Below are positions 1-8,475 of a DNA stretch of 64,000 nt, one piece after another. The position numbers and the translations under genes were made by a program. How positions within the stretch are numbered: the stretch's first letter is position 1; each line of letters begins with the position of its first letter. Under the pieces are notes generated by a model, which was given only the letters and a program-made list of their open reading frames with translations, was not told the DNA's origin and made no database searches. Origin of the DNA: Orenia metallireducens. Its GTDB lineage: Bacteria; Bacillota; Halanaerobiia; Halobacteroidales; Halobacteroidaceae. The DNA is taken from positions 124,001 through 188,000 of the forward strand of contig NZ_PVNB01000003.1 in the NCBI RefSeq assembly GCF_003001995.1. Reading direction: 5' to 3'.

Positions 1-1100
1 GAGACATGAACCCCTGATAGAGCCTCATAGATAACATTGGCTCCACGTTTAAATAATTGATTAATCGTTCTACCAACAGCTCTGGCATTACCAGGAATAG
101 CTGTAGCAGAGACAACGATAGTGTCGCCATCCTCTACACTAATCTGGTGATGGTCTCCTCTTGCCATTCTAGTCAAAGCAGCCATACGTTCCCCTTGACT
201 TCCAGTCATCAATAGTACTACCTTATCCTCAGGAAGACTACTAACATCTTTTAAATCTATTATTAGCCCTTCAGGAACCTGCAAATAACCTAAGTCCAAG
301 GCTATGTGAACATTATTAACCATACTACGCCCACTTAAGGCAACCTTACGTCCATATTTTACAGCTGAATCAAAAACCTGCTGAATACGATGGATATTTG
401 AAGCAAAACTAGCGATAAATAGCTTCTTCTCAGCTTCACTAAAGCTCTCATCGATCGTCTTACCGACTTCCTTCTCAGACATAGTAAAGCCTTCACGCTC
501 TACATTGGTACTATCAGAAAATAGTGCCAATACCCCTTTACTGCCTAAGTCAGCCAACTTATGAATATCAGCCATCTTTCCATCAATTGGGGTCTGGTCA
601 AATTTAAAGTCACTTGCATAGACCAAAGGTCCAGCAGGAGTATGGATAGCCAATGCACAAGAATCAGCAATACTATGGTTTACCCTAATAAATTCAACCT
701 TAAATGAAGCAACTTGTACCGAATGACCAGGATATACATGCCTTAAATAAGTATTTCCTAACATGTTGTGGGATTTTAACTTTCCACTTAACAATCCTAA
801 GGTCAGTTTAGTTCCATAAACTGGAACATTTAACTCCTTTAATACATACGGTAAAGCCCCTATATGATCTTCATGACCATGAGTCAGTACTATCCCCTTA
901 ACTCTATCCTTATTTCTAATCAGATAAGAGATATCTGGGATTACCAAATCGACTCCATAAAGTTCATCCTCAGGAAACTTTACACCAGCATCTACTATCA
1001 AAATCTCACCATTGGCTTCAACCACCATCATATTTTTACCGATTTCCCCTAGTCCCCCTAAAGGAATTACTGTAACTTCTCCTATTCTATTGTTTGACAT
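1..1100 (-). CDS. rnj: Ribonuclease J, C-terminus cut by window edge
   Basis: RNase J degrades and matures RNA by combined endonuclease and 5' exonuclease activity in the cytoplasm. The visible 366 residues carry the metallo-beta-lactamase fold, with the metal motif HGHEDH at about residues 74-79, and continue into the beta-CASP part. Family members are about 550 residues, so roughly the last third lies beyond base 1. The start ATG at 1100 sits 12 bases after GGAGGTG, with AAAGGA nearer. It follows dapA as in Bacillus, where the rnjB gene follows dapG-dapA, but a strong terminator after dapA implies its own promoter. The family call is firm; J1 versus J2 cannot be decided. Confidence 0.95.
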   Translation of the reverse strand, partial: MSNNRIGEVTVIPLGGLGEIGKNMMVVEANGEILIVDAGVKFPEDELYGVDLVIPDISYLIRNKDRVKGIVLTHGHEDHIGALPYVLKELNVPVYGTKLTLGLLSGKLKSHNMLGNTYLRHVYPGHSVQVASFKVEFIRVNHSIADSCALAIHTPAGPLVYASDFKFDQTPIDGKMADIHKLADLGSKGVLALFSDSTNVEREGFTMSEKEVGKTIDESFSEAEKKLFIASFASNIHRIQQVFDSAVKYGRKVALSGRSMVNNVHIALDLGYLQVPEGLIIDLKDVSSLPEDKVVLLMTGSQGERMAALTRMARGDHHQISVEDGDTIVVSATAIPGNARAVGRTINQLFKRGANVIYEALSGVHV

Positions 1101-1550
1101 TCCTTTAACAAACACCTCCGCAATATTAACTTTCATTCATTTTCTTTTTCTCTTATATTCACTTATCCCGTCTTCGCATCTTATAAATAAGAAAATATAG
1201 ATTACATATGAATATTTATTTATTAATTAAATTTTAATCAGTCAATTCCATATAATCATGAATAACAAGTGATCAGTGCTCAATAAAAATTAAAAAACTT
1301 TAAATAATCATCTCGTTATTCCTTCTTTAAATTATGAAATCCCCTGAAATTAATAATCAGAATTAAATTACCTATAAAGCAACCCGATGATAAAATTATA
1401 AAGTAAAATACAGTTAATGCTAGTCCGCTTTCTTCTTTTTCCTAACCAAATAAAAAAGAAAATATAAATCCCGTTCTAATTACTCTACTTTTTATTATAA
1501 ATTATTTCACTTACAAATACAAGTAAAGTTTGGGTTTTTCAATAAAAAAA
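1101..1550. other. AT-rich intergenic region before rnj
   Basis: About 450 bases with no convincing gene. It should hold the rnj promoter, because the dapA transcript ends in a terminator just upstream. A short piece at about 1262-1284 resembles the degenerate AGTGATCAGTG intergenic repeats seen elsewhere in the window. I see no clear riboswitch or conserved structure. Confidence 0.5.
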
Positions 1551-1578
1551 GAGAAATGGTTGATTTCAACCATTTCTC
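1551..1578 (-). terminator. Terminator of the lysine/dipicolinate operon
   Basis: A perfect 13-bp stem (GAGAAATGGTTGA and its complement, 2-base loop) is followed on the minus strand by a run of seven Ts. It lies 24 bases after the dapA stop. A T-rich stretch on the plus side means it could also work in reverse. Confidence 0.9.
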
Positions 1579-1601
1579 TTTTCTTTAATTTATATATTCT
1601 A

Positions 1602-2483
1602 TTAATCTAGTAAATTGTACTCCGCTAAAACACTTTTTAGTCTCTTTTCTAAATCATCATTAAGACCTACTAATGGTGGTCTTAAGCCCCCAACCTCTTT
1701 ACCTACTAAATTTAAAGCCACTTTGACAGGAATAGGATTTGTACTGATAAACATAGTACTGAATAATTTATTTAACCTGGCATTCTGCTGTGCTGCTTCT
1801 TTGATCTTACCAGCTTTAAAATCAGCAATCATCGCTTTAAGCTCATTACCAACTAAATGAGATGCTACACTTACCACACCCTCTCCTCCGATAGAGAGAA
1901 TAGGTAAGGTCAAACTATCATCACCACTATAGATTTTGAAGCTATCATCAGTTAGACTCCTAATCTTAATTGCTTGGTCAAGGTTACCACTTGCTTCCTT
2001 AACAGCAACGATATTATCAATCTCTGCTAATTTAGCAATAGTTTCAGGTTCAATATTTCTACTGGTCCTTCCAGGGACATTATAGAGCATAACTGGTAGG
2101 TCAGTTTCTCCAGCAACCATCTTAAAGTGCTTATATAATCCCTCTTGTGGTGGTTTATTATAGTATGGAGTTACTAACATAACACCATCTACTCCAATCT
2201 CTTCAGCCTTTTTAGTAAAGTCAATACTTGCTTGAGTAGAATATGACCCTGTTCCAGCGATTATCTGTGCTTTATTACCTACTGACTCCACTATCACTTC
2301 TAATAACTTAATCTTCTCTTCACCACTTAAAGTAGGAACTTCACCAGTAGTACCCAAAACTACCAACCCATCAGAACCATTATCTACTAAGTAGTTTGCC
2401 AAGTCTATTGCTTTTTCATAATTTATCGTTAAATCCTCATTAAAAGGAGTCACCATTGCTGTCAATACTTCACCAAAGCTCAT
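1602..2483 (-). CDS. dapA: 4-hydroxy-tetrahydrodipicolinate synthase
   Basis: DapA condenses pyruvate with aspartate semialdehyde, the first step of the lysine, diaminopimelate and dipicolinate branch. The 293-residue length is normal. The TIM-barrel landmarks are present: GTTGEVPTL near residue 45, YYNKPPQEG near 107, and the Schiff-base lysine in VAVKEASGN near 160. The ATG has a GGAGGTG site 7 bases upstream. It is the last gene of the operon, 17 bases after lysC, and a terminator follows. It supplies both cell-wall diaminopimelate and spore dipicolinate. Confidence 0.97.
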   Translation of the reverse strand: MSFGEVLTAMVTPFNEDLTINYEKAIDLANYLVDNGSDGLVVLGTTGEVPTLSGEEKIKLLEVIVESVGNKAQIIAGTGSYSTQASIDFTKKAEEIGVDGVMLVTPYYNKPPQEGLYKHFKMVAGETDLPVMLYNVPGRTSRNIEPETIAKLAEIDNIVAVKEASGNLDQAIKIRSLTDDSFKIYSGDDSLTLPILSIGGEGVVSVASHLVGNELKAMIADFKAGKIKEAAQQNARLNKLFSTMFISTNPIPVKVALNLVGKEVGGLRPPLVGLNDDLEKRLKSVLAEYNLLD

Positions 2484-2500
2484 TTGAGCACCTCCAATCC

Positions 2501-3739
2501 TTAATCACCTAAAGAAAATTTATCATGTAAAGCCTGTAATCCTTTGCTTTCATCCTCTATCTTAATCAAACAGGAGATAGTAGTATGGGAATCTGTGGTC
2601 TGATAAATTGCAATTCCAGCTTCTGTTAAAGCATCTACTACCCTAGCCATAATTCCCGGTACTCCAGTCATTCCAGCCCCAACTACAGATATCTTAGCAA
2701 AATCCTGAAAGACCTCATATTTATATTCCTGAGCTGTTAATAAACCACAGGCTTCTTCCACTACATCTTTATTAACCATAAAAGTGATCAAATCAGGTCG
2801 CACATTGATAAAATCAACACTTATCCCTTCACTAGCCAGTTCTCTAAAACAACCTAAAACACTAGCACTCTCTAACAGAATATGCTCTTCCACCTCTTGT
2901 TGAGGTAGAATTTTAAATAATGCCATATTAGAGCGACTTGTTACACCACTAACTGGTCTATCACCTTTAATCTCTATATCATCCTGCTTAAACGCATCTG
3001 ATATCACTGTTCCTTGGGCATCACTAAAAGTAGAACGAACAATCACTGGCACCCTCTCCCTCATAGCTATCTCAGCAGCCCGAGGATGGAGTACCCTAGC
3101 ACCTTGATAAGCTAGCTCACAGACCTCATTATATGTCACATGCTTTAAGGTCTTAGCATTTGGTACAATCCTTGGGTCAGCAGTCATCACACCTTCAACA
3201 TCAGTATAAATTTCAACCATCTCTGCATGTAAAGCAGCACCTAAAGCACATGCAGTCGTATCAGAACCTCCACGACCTAAGGTAGTTATCTCTCCACTTT
3301 CAGAGACCCCTTGAAATCCTGCTACTACAGGAATTTTATTATCTTCAAGTATATCTAATATCCGTCTAGCATTAATCTCTTTAATTCTGGTATCTCCAAA
3401 GTTCTCATCAGTGATGATACTAGCTTGAGCCCCTGTTAAAGGCTCAGCATCATACCCTCTTCTTCTTAATGCTTGGGTGATAATTACTGTAGAAATGACT
3501 TCACCACAAGACATTAATAAGTCCTTTGCTCTAGGATCTATCGCCTCATATACATCCTGAGCAAAATTAATCAAAGTATCAGTAGCATAGGGAGCACCTT
3601 TTCTACCAATAGCCGAAACAACTATGACAGGCTTATATCCCTGATTGATAGCATTGATAATCTTATCGATTACCTGCTCCCTTCTTTCAGCGGTGGCCAC
3701 TGAGGAACCACCAAACTTCTGTACTACTATATTAGGCAT
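2501..3739 (-). CDS. dapG: Aspartate kinase (DapG type)
   Basis: Phosphorylates aspartate at the entry to the aspartate family pathway. The 412-residue protein begins with the kinase signature KFGGSSVA at residues 8-15 and has TLGRGGSDTTA near residue 152. Two ACT domains follow, the usual sites of allosteric inhibition. Its place between asd and dapA matches Bacillus dapG, the diaminopimelate-sensitive isozyme, but which amino acid inhibits this enzyme cannot be read from sequence. It starts with ATG after GGGGTGA and lies 14 bases from asd, so it is cotranscribed. Confidence 0.95.
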   Translation of the reverse strand: MPNIVVQKFGGSSVATAERREQVIDKIINAINQGYKPVIVVSAIGRKGAPYATDTLINFAQDVYEAIDPRAKDLLMSCGEVISTVIITQALRRRGYDAEPLTGAQASIITDENFGDTRIKEINARRILDILEDNKIPVVAGFQGVSESGEITTLGRGGSDTTACALGAALHAEMVEIYTDVEGVMTADPRIVPNAKTLKHVTYNEVCELAYQGARVLHPRAAEIAMRERVPVIVRSTFSDAQGTVISDAFKQDDIEIKGDRPVSGVTSRSNMALFKILPQQEVEEHILLESASVLGCFRELASEGISVDFINVRPDLITFMVNKDVVEEACGLLTAQEYKYEVFQDFAKISVVGAGMTGVPGIMARVVDALTEAGIAIYQTTDSHTTISCLIKIEDESKGLQALHDKFSLGD

Positions 3740-3753
3740 TAGCTCACCCCATT

Positions 3754-4758
3754 TTATCCTTGAACCAGCCTCTCAGCAATTTGAATCGTATTTAAAGCAG
3801 CTCCTTTTCTTAAATTATTAGCCACAATCCATAGATTTAGTCCCTTTTCAATAGTATTGTCCTCTCTAATTCTACCGACTAATACATCATCATTATTCTC
3901 AACATCTATTTGCATTGGATAAGCTAACTCTTCTGGTTTATCAACTACACTTACCCCAGGAGCATTATCTAACAATTCTTTAGCCTCTGAGACTGTCAAT
4001 TTCTCTTTAGTCTCTATATTAAGTGATTCAGCATGACCATAAACAACAGGAACTCTTGCTGCTGTAGCAGTCACTTTAATGCTGTCATCACCCATAATCT
4101 TCTTAGTCTCGTTAACCATCTTAATTTCCTCTTTAGTATAGCCATCATCAAAGAAAATATCAATATGTGGCAATACATTAAAAGCAATCTGATAAGGATA
4201 TACTTCTGACTTGACCTCTTCATCAGCTAAAATAGCTTTAGCCTGCTCTCTTAACTCATCAATAGCTGCTTTTCCAGTTCCAGATACTGCTTGATAAGTA
4301 GATACTACAATTCTTTCAATTCCTACTTTATCATAAATAGGCTTTAAAGCTGCTACCATTTGAATTGTAGAACAGTTTGGATTAGCAATGATTCCTTTAT
4401 GTTTGAAGATATCCTCTGGGTTTACCTCTGGGACTACTAAAGGAACCTCTGGGTCCATTCTCCATTGGCTACTATTATCTACTACAACTGCACCCCTTTT
4501 AGCAGCCTCTGGAGCAAACTTCTTACTAGCACCAGCCCCTGCACTAAATAATGCAATATCTACACCTTCAAAAGATTCTGGAGTAGTTGCTTCTACAGTA
4601 TACTCCTTACCCTTACAGGTCATCTTCTTACCTGCAGAACGCTCACTTGCTAAAAGCTTTAAATTATCAAAAGGAAATTCTCTCTCTTCTAAAATACTCA
4701 ACATCTCTCTACCTACTGCTCCAGTTGCACCTACTACCGCTACATTATACTTCTTCAT
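3754..4758 (-). CDS. asd: Aspartate-semialdehyde dehydrogenase
   Basis: Reduces aspartyl phosphate to aspartate semialdehyde with NADPH. The 334-residue enzyme shows the nucleotide-binding GATGAVGRE near the N-terminus and the catalytic cysteine in NPNCSTIQ near residue 127. The ATG at 4758 is preferred to the GTG two codons upstream, because GGGAGGT then lies 8 bases away. It sits between dpaB and dapG exactly as in the Bacillus spoVF-asd-dapG-dapA order. A short palindrome (GCTGTCAGC...GCTGACAGC, about 4790-4821) separates it from dpaB. Confidence 0.96.
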   Translation of the reverse strand: MKKYNVAVVGATGAVGREMLSILEEREFPFDNLKLLASERSAGKKMTCKGKEYTVEATTPESFEGVDIALFSAGAGASKKFAPEAAKRGAVVVDNSSQWRMDPEVPLVVPEVNPEDIFKHKGIIANPNCSTIQMVAALKPIYDKVGIERIVVSTYQAVSGTGKAAIDELREQAKAILADEEVKSEVYPYQIAFNVLPHIDIFFDDGYTKEEIKMVNETKKIMGDDSIKVTATAARVPVVYGHAESLNIETKEKLTVSEAKELLDNAPGVSVVDKPEELAYPMQIDVENNDDVLVGRIREDNTIEKGLNLWIVANNLRKGAALNTIQIAERLVQG

Positions 4759-4824
4759 ACTCACTACCTCCCAAATTATTTTAATTTATAGCTGTCAGCC
4801 ACTAGCTATTAGCTGACAGCTAAA

Positions 4825-5424
4825 CTATATTCCTCTGTACTCAATAAATACAGGTTGTATCTGCTTACCTGCTACTGCATACTCAATACAATCTACAATT
4901 AAATCCATCCTTGCTACTAAAGAATTAGGCTTAGCAACAGGTTTATCCTGCCCTAAAGGGGCTAAATAAATATTTGAAGTATTCATTAATAACCCAATAT
5001 TTTGAGCATTATTACCCAAACCATCATTAGTCGCAATTGCTAAAACTACTGGTCTTTGATTTCTCAAATGTGCTTTAACAGCCATTGTTACTACTGTATC
5101 TGTAATACCATTTGCTATTTTAGCCAATGTATTACCTGTGCAAGGAGCTACAACTACTACATCTAATAACCCTTGTGGTCCAATTGGTTCAGCCTCTGGG
5201 ATAGTTGTTATTGGTTGATTGCCTGTGGTCTTAATCACCTGCTCTTTCCATTTTTGAGGGGTACCAAAGCGAGTTTTATCCCTTAGCACACTCTCTGATA
5301 AAATAGGAAAGACCTCTGCTTTTCTTTCTACTAAATCTTCTATAGCCGGTAACACCTTAGCTAAAGTACAATGAGAACCAGTTAAAGCAAATCCAATCTT
5401 CTTACCAGTAAAGTCGATAGACAA
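4825..5424 (-). CDS. dpaB: Dipicolinate synthase subunit B, copy 1
   Basis: The flavoprotein-like subunit of dipicolinate synthase, which with DpaA makes the spore-core chelator dipicolinate in the mother cell. The 199 residues carry the flavin-fold start KIGFALTGSHCTL and the conserved PCTGNT and IATNDGLG segments. The likely start is TTG at 5424, 7 bases after GGAGGTG; an ATG at 5430 lies too close to that site. It closely resembles the second copy at 6635-7234 at identical length. A sigma-K-like promoter lies about 50 bases upstream and an inverted copy of its start region at 5492-5511. Confidence 0.93.
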   Translation of the reverse strand: MSIDFTGKKIGFALTGSHCTLAKVLPAIEDLVERKAEVFPILSESVLRDKTRFGTPQKWKEQVIKTTGNQPITTIPEAEPIGPQGLLDVVVVAPCTGNTLAKIANGITDTVVTMAVKAHLRNQRPVVLAIATNDGLGNNAQNIGLLMNTSNIYLAPLGQDKPVAKPNSLVARMDLIVDCIEYAVAGKQIQPVFIEYRGI

Positions 5425-5471
5425 GCACATGCACCTCCTTTGGTAAAAACTGTTTTAGGTTAAATCACTAA

Positions 5472-5508
5472 CAGTATATGTACTACCACTTGGAGTAGTG
5501 CTTGTCTG
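5472..5508 (-). promoter_or_regulatory. Candidate sigma-K promoter for dpaB copy 1
   Basis: On the minus strand the element reads AGACAAGCAC, 17 bases, then CATATACTG. This fits the mother-cell sigma-K pattern (AC, 16-17 bases, CATA-N3-T). The same arrangement, including the AGACAAGCAC block and a shared TGTTA-N-TGATT tail, precedes dpaA at 8335-8370, so the two are probably duplicates. The block also resembles the SpoIIID consensus WWRRACARNY (9 of 10 here). Confidence 0.5.
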
Positions 5509-5687
5509 TATCATTTTATATTATTATACCTATTGAATTACTCATCCAAACTTTAGAGTGAGGTATGAAAATAATTTTAAGTTTTTTATTTTTTATAAAG
5601 TTTCACTCTAAGATTGAACATCTATAATTATAACATAAAATTAAAGCTATAAATGATAAAATTAAGAATTTTTGTCTAATATAATAC

Positions 5688-5710
5688 TTGTCACTCATCA
5701 CTCGTCACTG
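5688..5710. repeat. Short-period intergenic repeat (GTGA family), partial
   Basis: A TCACTCATCACTCGTCACTG tract just after the dapB stop. It is one arm of the degenerate GTGA/GAGTA family found as larger hairpins at 6533, 11024 and 33464. Confidence 0.6.
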
Positions 5711-5714
5711 TATT

Positions 5715-6506
5715 TTAAATATCAATTAAATTTTCAACACCATAAACCACACCTTCAATTTCATCGATTCTGTTAATTGCCAGCTCTAAGCCTGGCATAA
5801 AGGATTCTCGACTGATTGAATCAAAACGTATAGTTAGCGTCTGCCCTAATCCCCCAAAGATAACCTCTTGATGTGAAACAAATCCAGGTAGGCGTACACT
5901 ATGGATATTAACTCCATTCATTTCTCCGCCACGTACCCCTGTTATCTTCTCAAGCTCTTCAACATCATCTTTATCCTCAGATAAGATCTCACCAATTAAT
6001 TCAGCCGTCTTCACAGCAGTTCCCGAAGGTGACTCTGCCTTACGATTATGATGTAACTCTATGATCTCTACATCCTTCATAAACTTTACTGCCTTTTTAG
6101 CAAATTGCATCATTAATACTGCACCAATAGCAAAGTTTGGTGCCATAATAATCGAATTCTTTCCTTGAGTTAACTTTCTTATCTCAATCAGCTCTTCTTC
6201 AGAGATACCAGTTGTCCCAACTATCATATCTATATCTTGTTCAACTACTATCTGAATATTATCAGCTACCACCTCAGGAGTAGTAAAATCAATCGCCAAA
6301 TCTGGCTTAACAGCTTCTAATAATGAAGATAAATCTTTATCTATTCTAATAGTTGGAGCATCTAACCCGAGAATCTGATGAATGTCCTCTCCAACTCTAG
6401 TGACATCAACTGCTCCTACCAATTCAAAATCTTGCTTTTGAGCAATCATCTTGACTACAGTTCTTCCCATATTACCATTTGCACCAACCACTACTATCCT
6501 CTTCAC
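5715..6506 (-). CDS. dapB: 4-hydroxy-tetrahydrodipicolinate reductase, copy 1
   Basis: Reduces the DapA product on the way to diaminopimelate. The 263-residue protein starts with the NAD(P)-binding VVVGANGNMGRTV and has the catalytic ELHHNRKAESPSGTA near residue 150. The frame is open for 34 more codons, but those translate an intergenic repeat. GTG at 6506, preceded by GGGGTGGAG, matches the N-terminus of the second copy (8474-9268), which is nearly the same length. Two complete dapB genes in one operon are unusual; both keep the catalytic motif, so neither looks dead. Confidence 0.94.
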   Translation of the reverse strand: MKRIVVVGANGNMGRTVVKMIAQKQDFELVGAVDVTRVGEDIHQILGLDAPTIRIDKDLSSLLEAVKPDLAIDFTTPEVVADNIQIVVEQDIDMIVGTTGISEEELIEIRKLTQGKNSIIMAPNFAIGAVLMMQFAKKAVKFMKDVEIIELHHNRKAESPSGTAVKTAELIGEILSEDKDDVEELEKITGVRGGEMNGVNIHSVRLPGFVSHQEVIFGGLGQTLTIRFDSISRESFMPGLELAINRIDEIEGVVYGVENLIDI

Positions 6507-6532
6507 AATCTCCACCCCACTCTTTGTTATGC

Positions 6533-6631
6533 AGCAACGAGTGAGCAGTGATGAGTAAAAGCTTTCTTCATACTTCTGCTTTATTGATCTTTTGTCTTTA
6601 CTCTTCACCCATCACTCATAACTGTTAACTG
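6533..6631. repeat. Degenerate palindromic intergenic repeat (GTGA family)
   Basis: Arms made of AACGAGTGAGCAGTGATGAG and the roughly complementary CTCTTCACCCATCACTCATAAC face each other around an AAAGCTTTC-rich centre, so the stretch can fold into a long imperfect hairpin. It fills the gap between dpaB copy 2 and dapB copy 1 and causes a spurious open extension of dapB. Confidence 0.75.
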
Positions 6632-6634
6632 AAT

Positions 6635-7234
6635 TTAAACTCCTTTATGTTCAATGACAACTGGTTGCAGCTGTTTACCATTTAAAGCATATTCAACTGT
6701 ATCCACTACCAAATCCATCCTAGATACCAATGAATTTGGCTTGCCCTCTGGTGCATCTTGACCAAAAGGAACAAAATAAAGATTTGGAGTATTGATTAAA
6801 TAACCTATGTTCTTAGCATTATTACCCAGTCCATCATTGGTAGCAATCGCTAAAACAACAGGTCTTTCATTTCTAAGCTGAGCTTTGATTGCCATTACAA
6901 CAGCAGTATCAGTAATAGCATTGGCAAGTTTAGCTGTAGTATTCCCAGTACAGGGTGCTACAACAAGTATATCAAATAGATTCTGAGGACCAATAGGCTC
7001 AGCCTCTGGAATAGTAGTAATAGGTTCATTTCCTGTTATATCTATAACTTGGCTTCTCCATTTCTCAGGAGTACCAAAGCGTGTTTCATGGGTCAATACC
7101 GCTTCTGATAAGATAGGGGTAAGTTCAGCCCCCTCATCTACCAATTCTTCCATTACAGGCATCACTTTATCTAATGTACAATGAGAACCTGTCAAAGCAA
7201 ATCCAATCTTCTTTCCTGTAAAATCAATTCCCAT
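6635..7234 (-). CDS. dpaB: Dipicolinate synthase subunit B, copy 2
   Basis: Second copy of the dipicolinate synthase flavoprotein subunit, 199 residues, directly downstream of dpaA and so in the usual partner position. It shares the KIGFALTGSHCTL start and the PCTGNT and IATNDGLG segments with copy 1. The ATG at 7234 lies 7 bases after AGGAGGTG. A longer open frame to 7303 is discarded because its extra residues encode an intergenic repeat. Which copy supplies the sporulation enzyme is not visible; both appear intact. Confidence 0.94.
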   Translation of the reverse strand: MGIDFTGKKIGFALTGSHCTLDKVMPVMEELVDEGAELTPILSEAVLTHETRFGTPEKWRSQVIDITGNEPITTIPEAEPIGPQNLFDILVVAPCTGNTTAKLANAITDTAVVMAIKAQLRNERPVVLAIATNDGLGNNAKNIGYLINTPNLYFVPFGQDAPEGKPNSLVSRMDLVVDTVEYALNGKQLQPVVIEHKGV

Positions 7235-7251
7235 AGATAAGCACCTCCTAT

Positions 7252-7300
7252 AAGAGCAGTGAATAGTGACCAGTGAATAGTGATTAGTTACAATTAAAAA
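7252..7300. repeat. GTGA-family intergenic repeat arm
   Basis: A tract of AGTGAATAGTGACCAGTGA-like units with 7-base steps between dpaA and dpaB. A loose complementary tract rich in TTCACTCTTCACTTC lies at about 7390-7415, so the dpaA-dpaB gap could fold as an imperfect hairpin. Confidence 0.65.
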
Positions 7301-7414
7301 CAATTAGCTATTTTAAATATCTTAATAACTACCGCTTCTTAAATTTAATATCTCTTCACTATCCTCTGTTCTTTATTATTTGTTCTTTGTTCTCAACTTT
7401 TCACTCTTCACTTC

Positions 7415-8302
7415 TTACCCTTCATTTAATATTATTCGAGGGATAACCTTACCTAAAATCTGTCCTGCACTCTTAGGAGCAACCTTCCCTGGAAGACCCA
7501 AAGCCAACTCCGCCTTAAGACCTAGTCTCTTAGCTGCTTCAAAGTCTGTACCCCCAGGATAAGAGGCTAAATCGATAATAATAGCATCCTTTTTAACATG
7601 TTGTAATAGCTCTTCATCTAATATTAAAACTGGAACGGTATTAAAGATAAAGTCTGCTTTAGATATCTCTTGCTCTAAATCCTTAAAAGCAACCTGTTCA
7701 AATCCCATATCTAAAGCTCTAGCAAAGTCCTTGTGCTTACGTGCTACACCATAAACCTTGCTTCCCATCCCTTTTAACATTCTAGCTAGGCTAAAACCAA
7801 CTCTACCTAAGCCTAAAACGAAGGAATTATTACTATGTAAAGTAATTGGCATCTCACCCATTGCAATTTCAATAGCACCTTCTGCTGTTGGAATTGCATT
7901 TAAAATCGCTACTTCATCTAAGGCAGCCAACTCTGTCAACTCTATCCCATGCTTGTGCGTCCAGTCTTTAATCTCTGGCTTAGCAAAACCGATAAAGAAC
8001 TTAGTTCCAGCTTTTAAACTTGAGAAGAATTCTTCAGTTAAGATTACTTCTTTATTAGTAAAGGTCTTCTTAACTTGAAGCTTCTCATCAGTTCCTGTCA
8101 TGGGAGCTATTACTGCTATTACATCATCATCAATCTCTTCTAGCGAAGCAACCACTTCTATACTCTCAGAGTCAATCCCAGGAGGTTGACCGATTATCTG
8201 TAAAGCTGCTTCTTGATCTAATAAGATAGATATCAACTCTATTTCACGATCATCTCCACCTAATAGAGCAATCTTCTGATTAACTAAAGTTTCAGTATTC
8301 AA
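7415..8302 (-). CDS. dpaA: Dipicolinate synthase subunit A
   Basis: The NAD(P)-dependent subunit of dipicolinate synthase (SpoVFA). The 295 residues have the usual N-terminal domain with the segment APMTGTDE near residue 86 and a Rossmann motif GLGRVGFSLARML near 165. The start is TTG at 8302, 7 bases after GGGGG. Only one dpaA is present against two dpaB genes. A candidate sigma-K promoter sits 30-60 bases upstream, consistent with late mother-cell expression on top of riboswitch-controlled read-through from dapB copy 2. Confidence 0.95.
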   Translation of the reverse strand: MNTETLVNQKIALLGGDDREIELISILLDQEAALQIIGQPPGIDSESIEVVASLEEIDDDVIAVIAPMTGTDEKLQVKKTFTNKEVILTEEFFSSLKAGTKFFIGFAKPEIKDWTHKHGIELTELAALDEVAILNAIPTAEGAIEIAMGEMPITLHSNNSFVLGLGRVGFSLARMLKGMGSKVYGVARKHKDFARALDMGFEQVAFKDLEQEISKADFIFNTVPVLILDEELLQHVKKDAIIIDLASYPGGTDFEAAKRLGLKAELALGLPGKVAPKSAGQILGKVIPRIILNEG

Positions 8303-8334
8303 TATTTATCCCCCTTTCTTAAATTAATCAATAA

Positions 8335-8370
8335 CATTATATGTTTAGGGTACTTAAGTGTGCTTGTCTA
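8335..8370 (-). promoter_or_regulatory. Candidate sigma-K promoter for dpaA
   Basis: The minus strand reads ATAGACAAGCAC, 16 bases, then CATATAATG, fitting AC-N16-CATA-N3-T. The upstream ATAGACAAGC matches the SpoIIID consensus WWRRACARNY in full. TATAAT is embedded in the -10 region, but no sigma-A -35 is visible at the right distance. A homologous element precedes dpaB copy 1. Confidence 0.5.
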
Positions 8371-8394
8371 TGGGGAATTAATTATTTTAGTTTG

Positions 8395-8475
8395 AGTTTA
8401 ACACTAAGTTTAATTAAGAACTAAAAATCACTTAGGCTTAATCTTAATCTTAAGCTTGAACTCAATCTTAGTCTT
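8395..8475. repeat. Short-period TTAAG/CTTAG intergenic repeat
   Basis: Six-base steps of TTAATC, TTAAGC, TTGAAC and TTAGTC fill the gap after dapB copy 2. It belongs to the second degenerate repeat family, also at 11231, 14533, 45138, 47353 and 61062. Confidence 0.6.

Noticed and set aside
864-1200. Two plus-strand open frames opposite rnj
   Set aside because: They overlap the RNase J catalytic region on the other strand and show no family features.
6507-6608. N-terminal extension of dapB copy 1
   Set aside because: It encodes an intergenic repeat, and the paralogue begins at the residue matching GTG 6506.
7235-7303. N-terminal extension of dpaB copy 2 as a signal peptide
   Set aside because: The extra residues translate a GTGA-family repeat, and a perfect ribosome site precedes the internal ATG.
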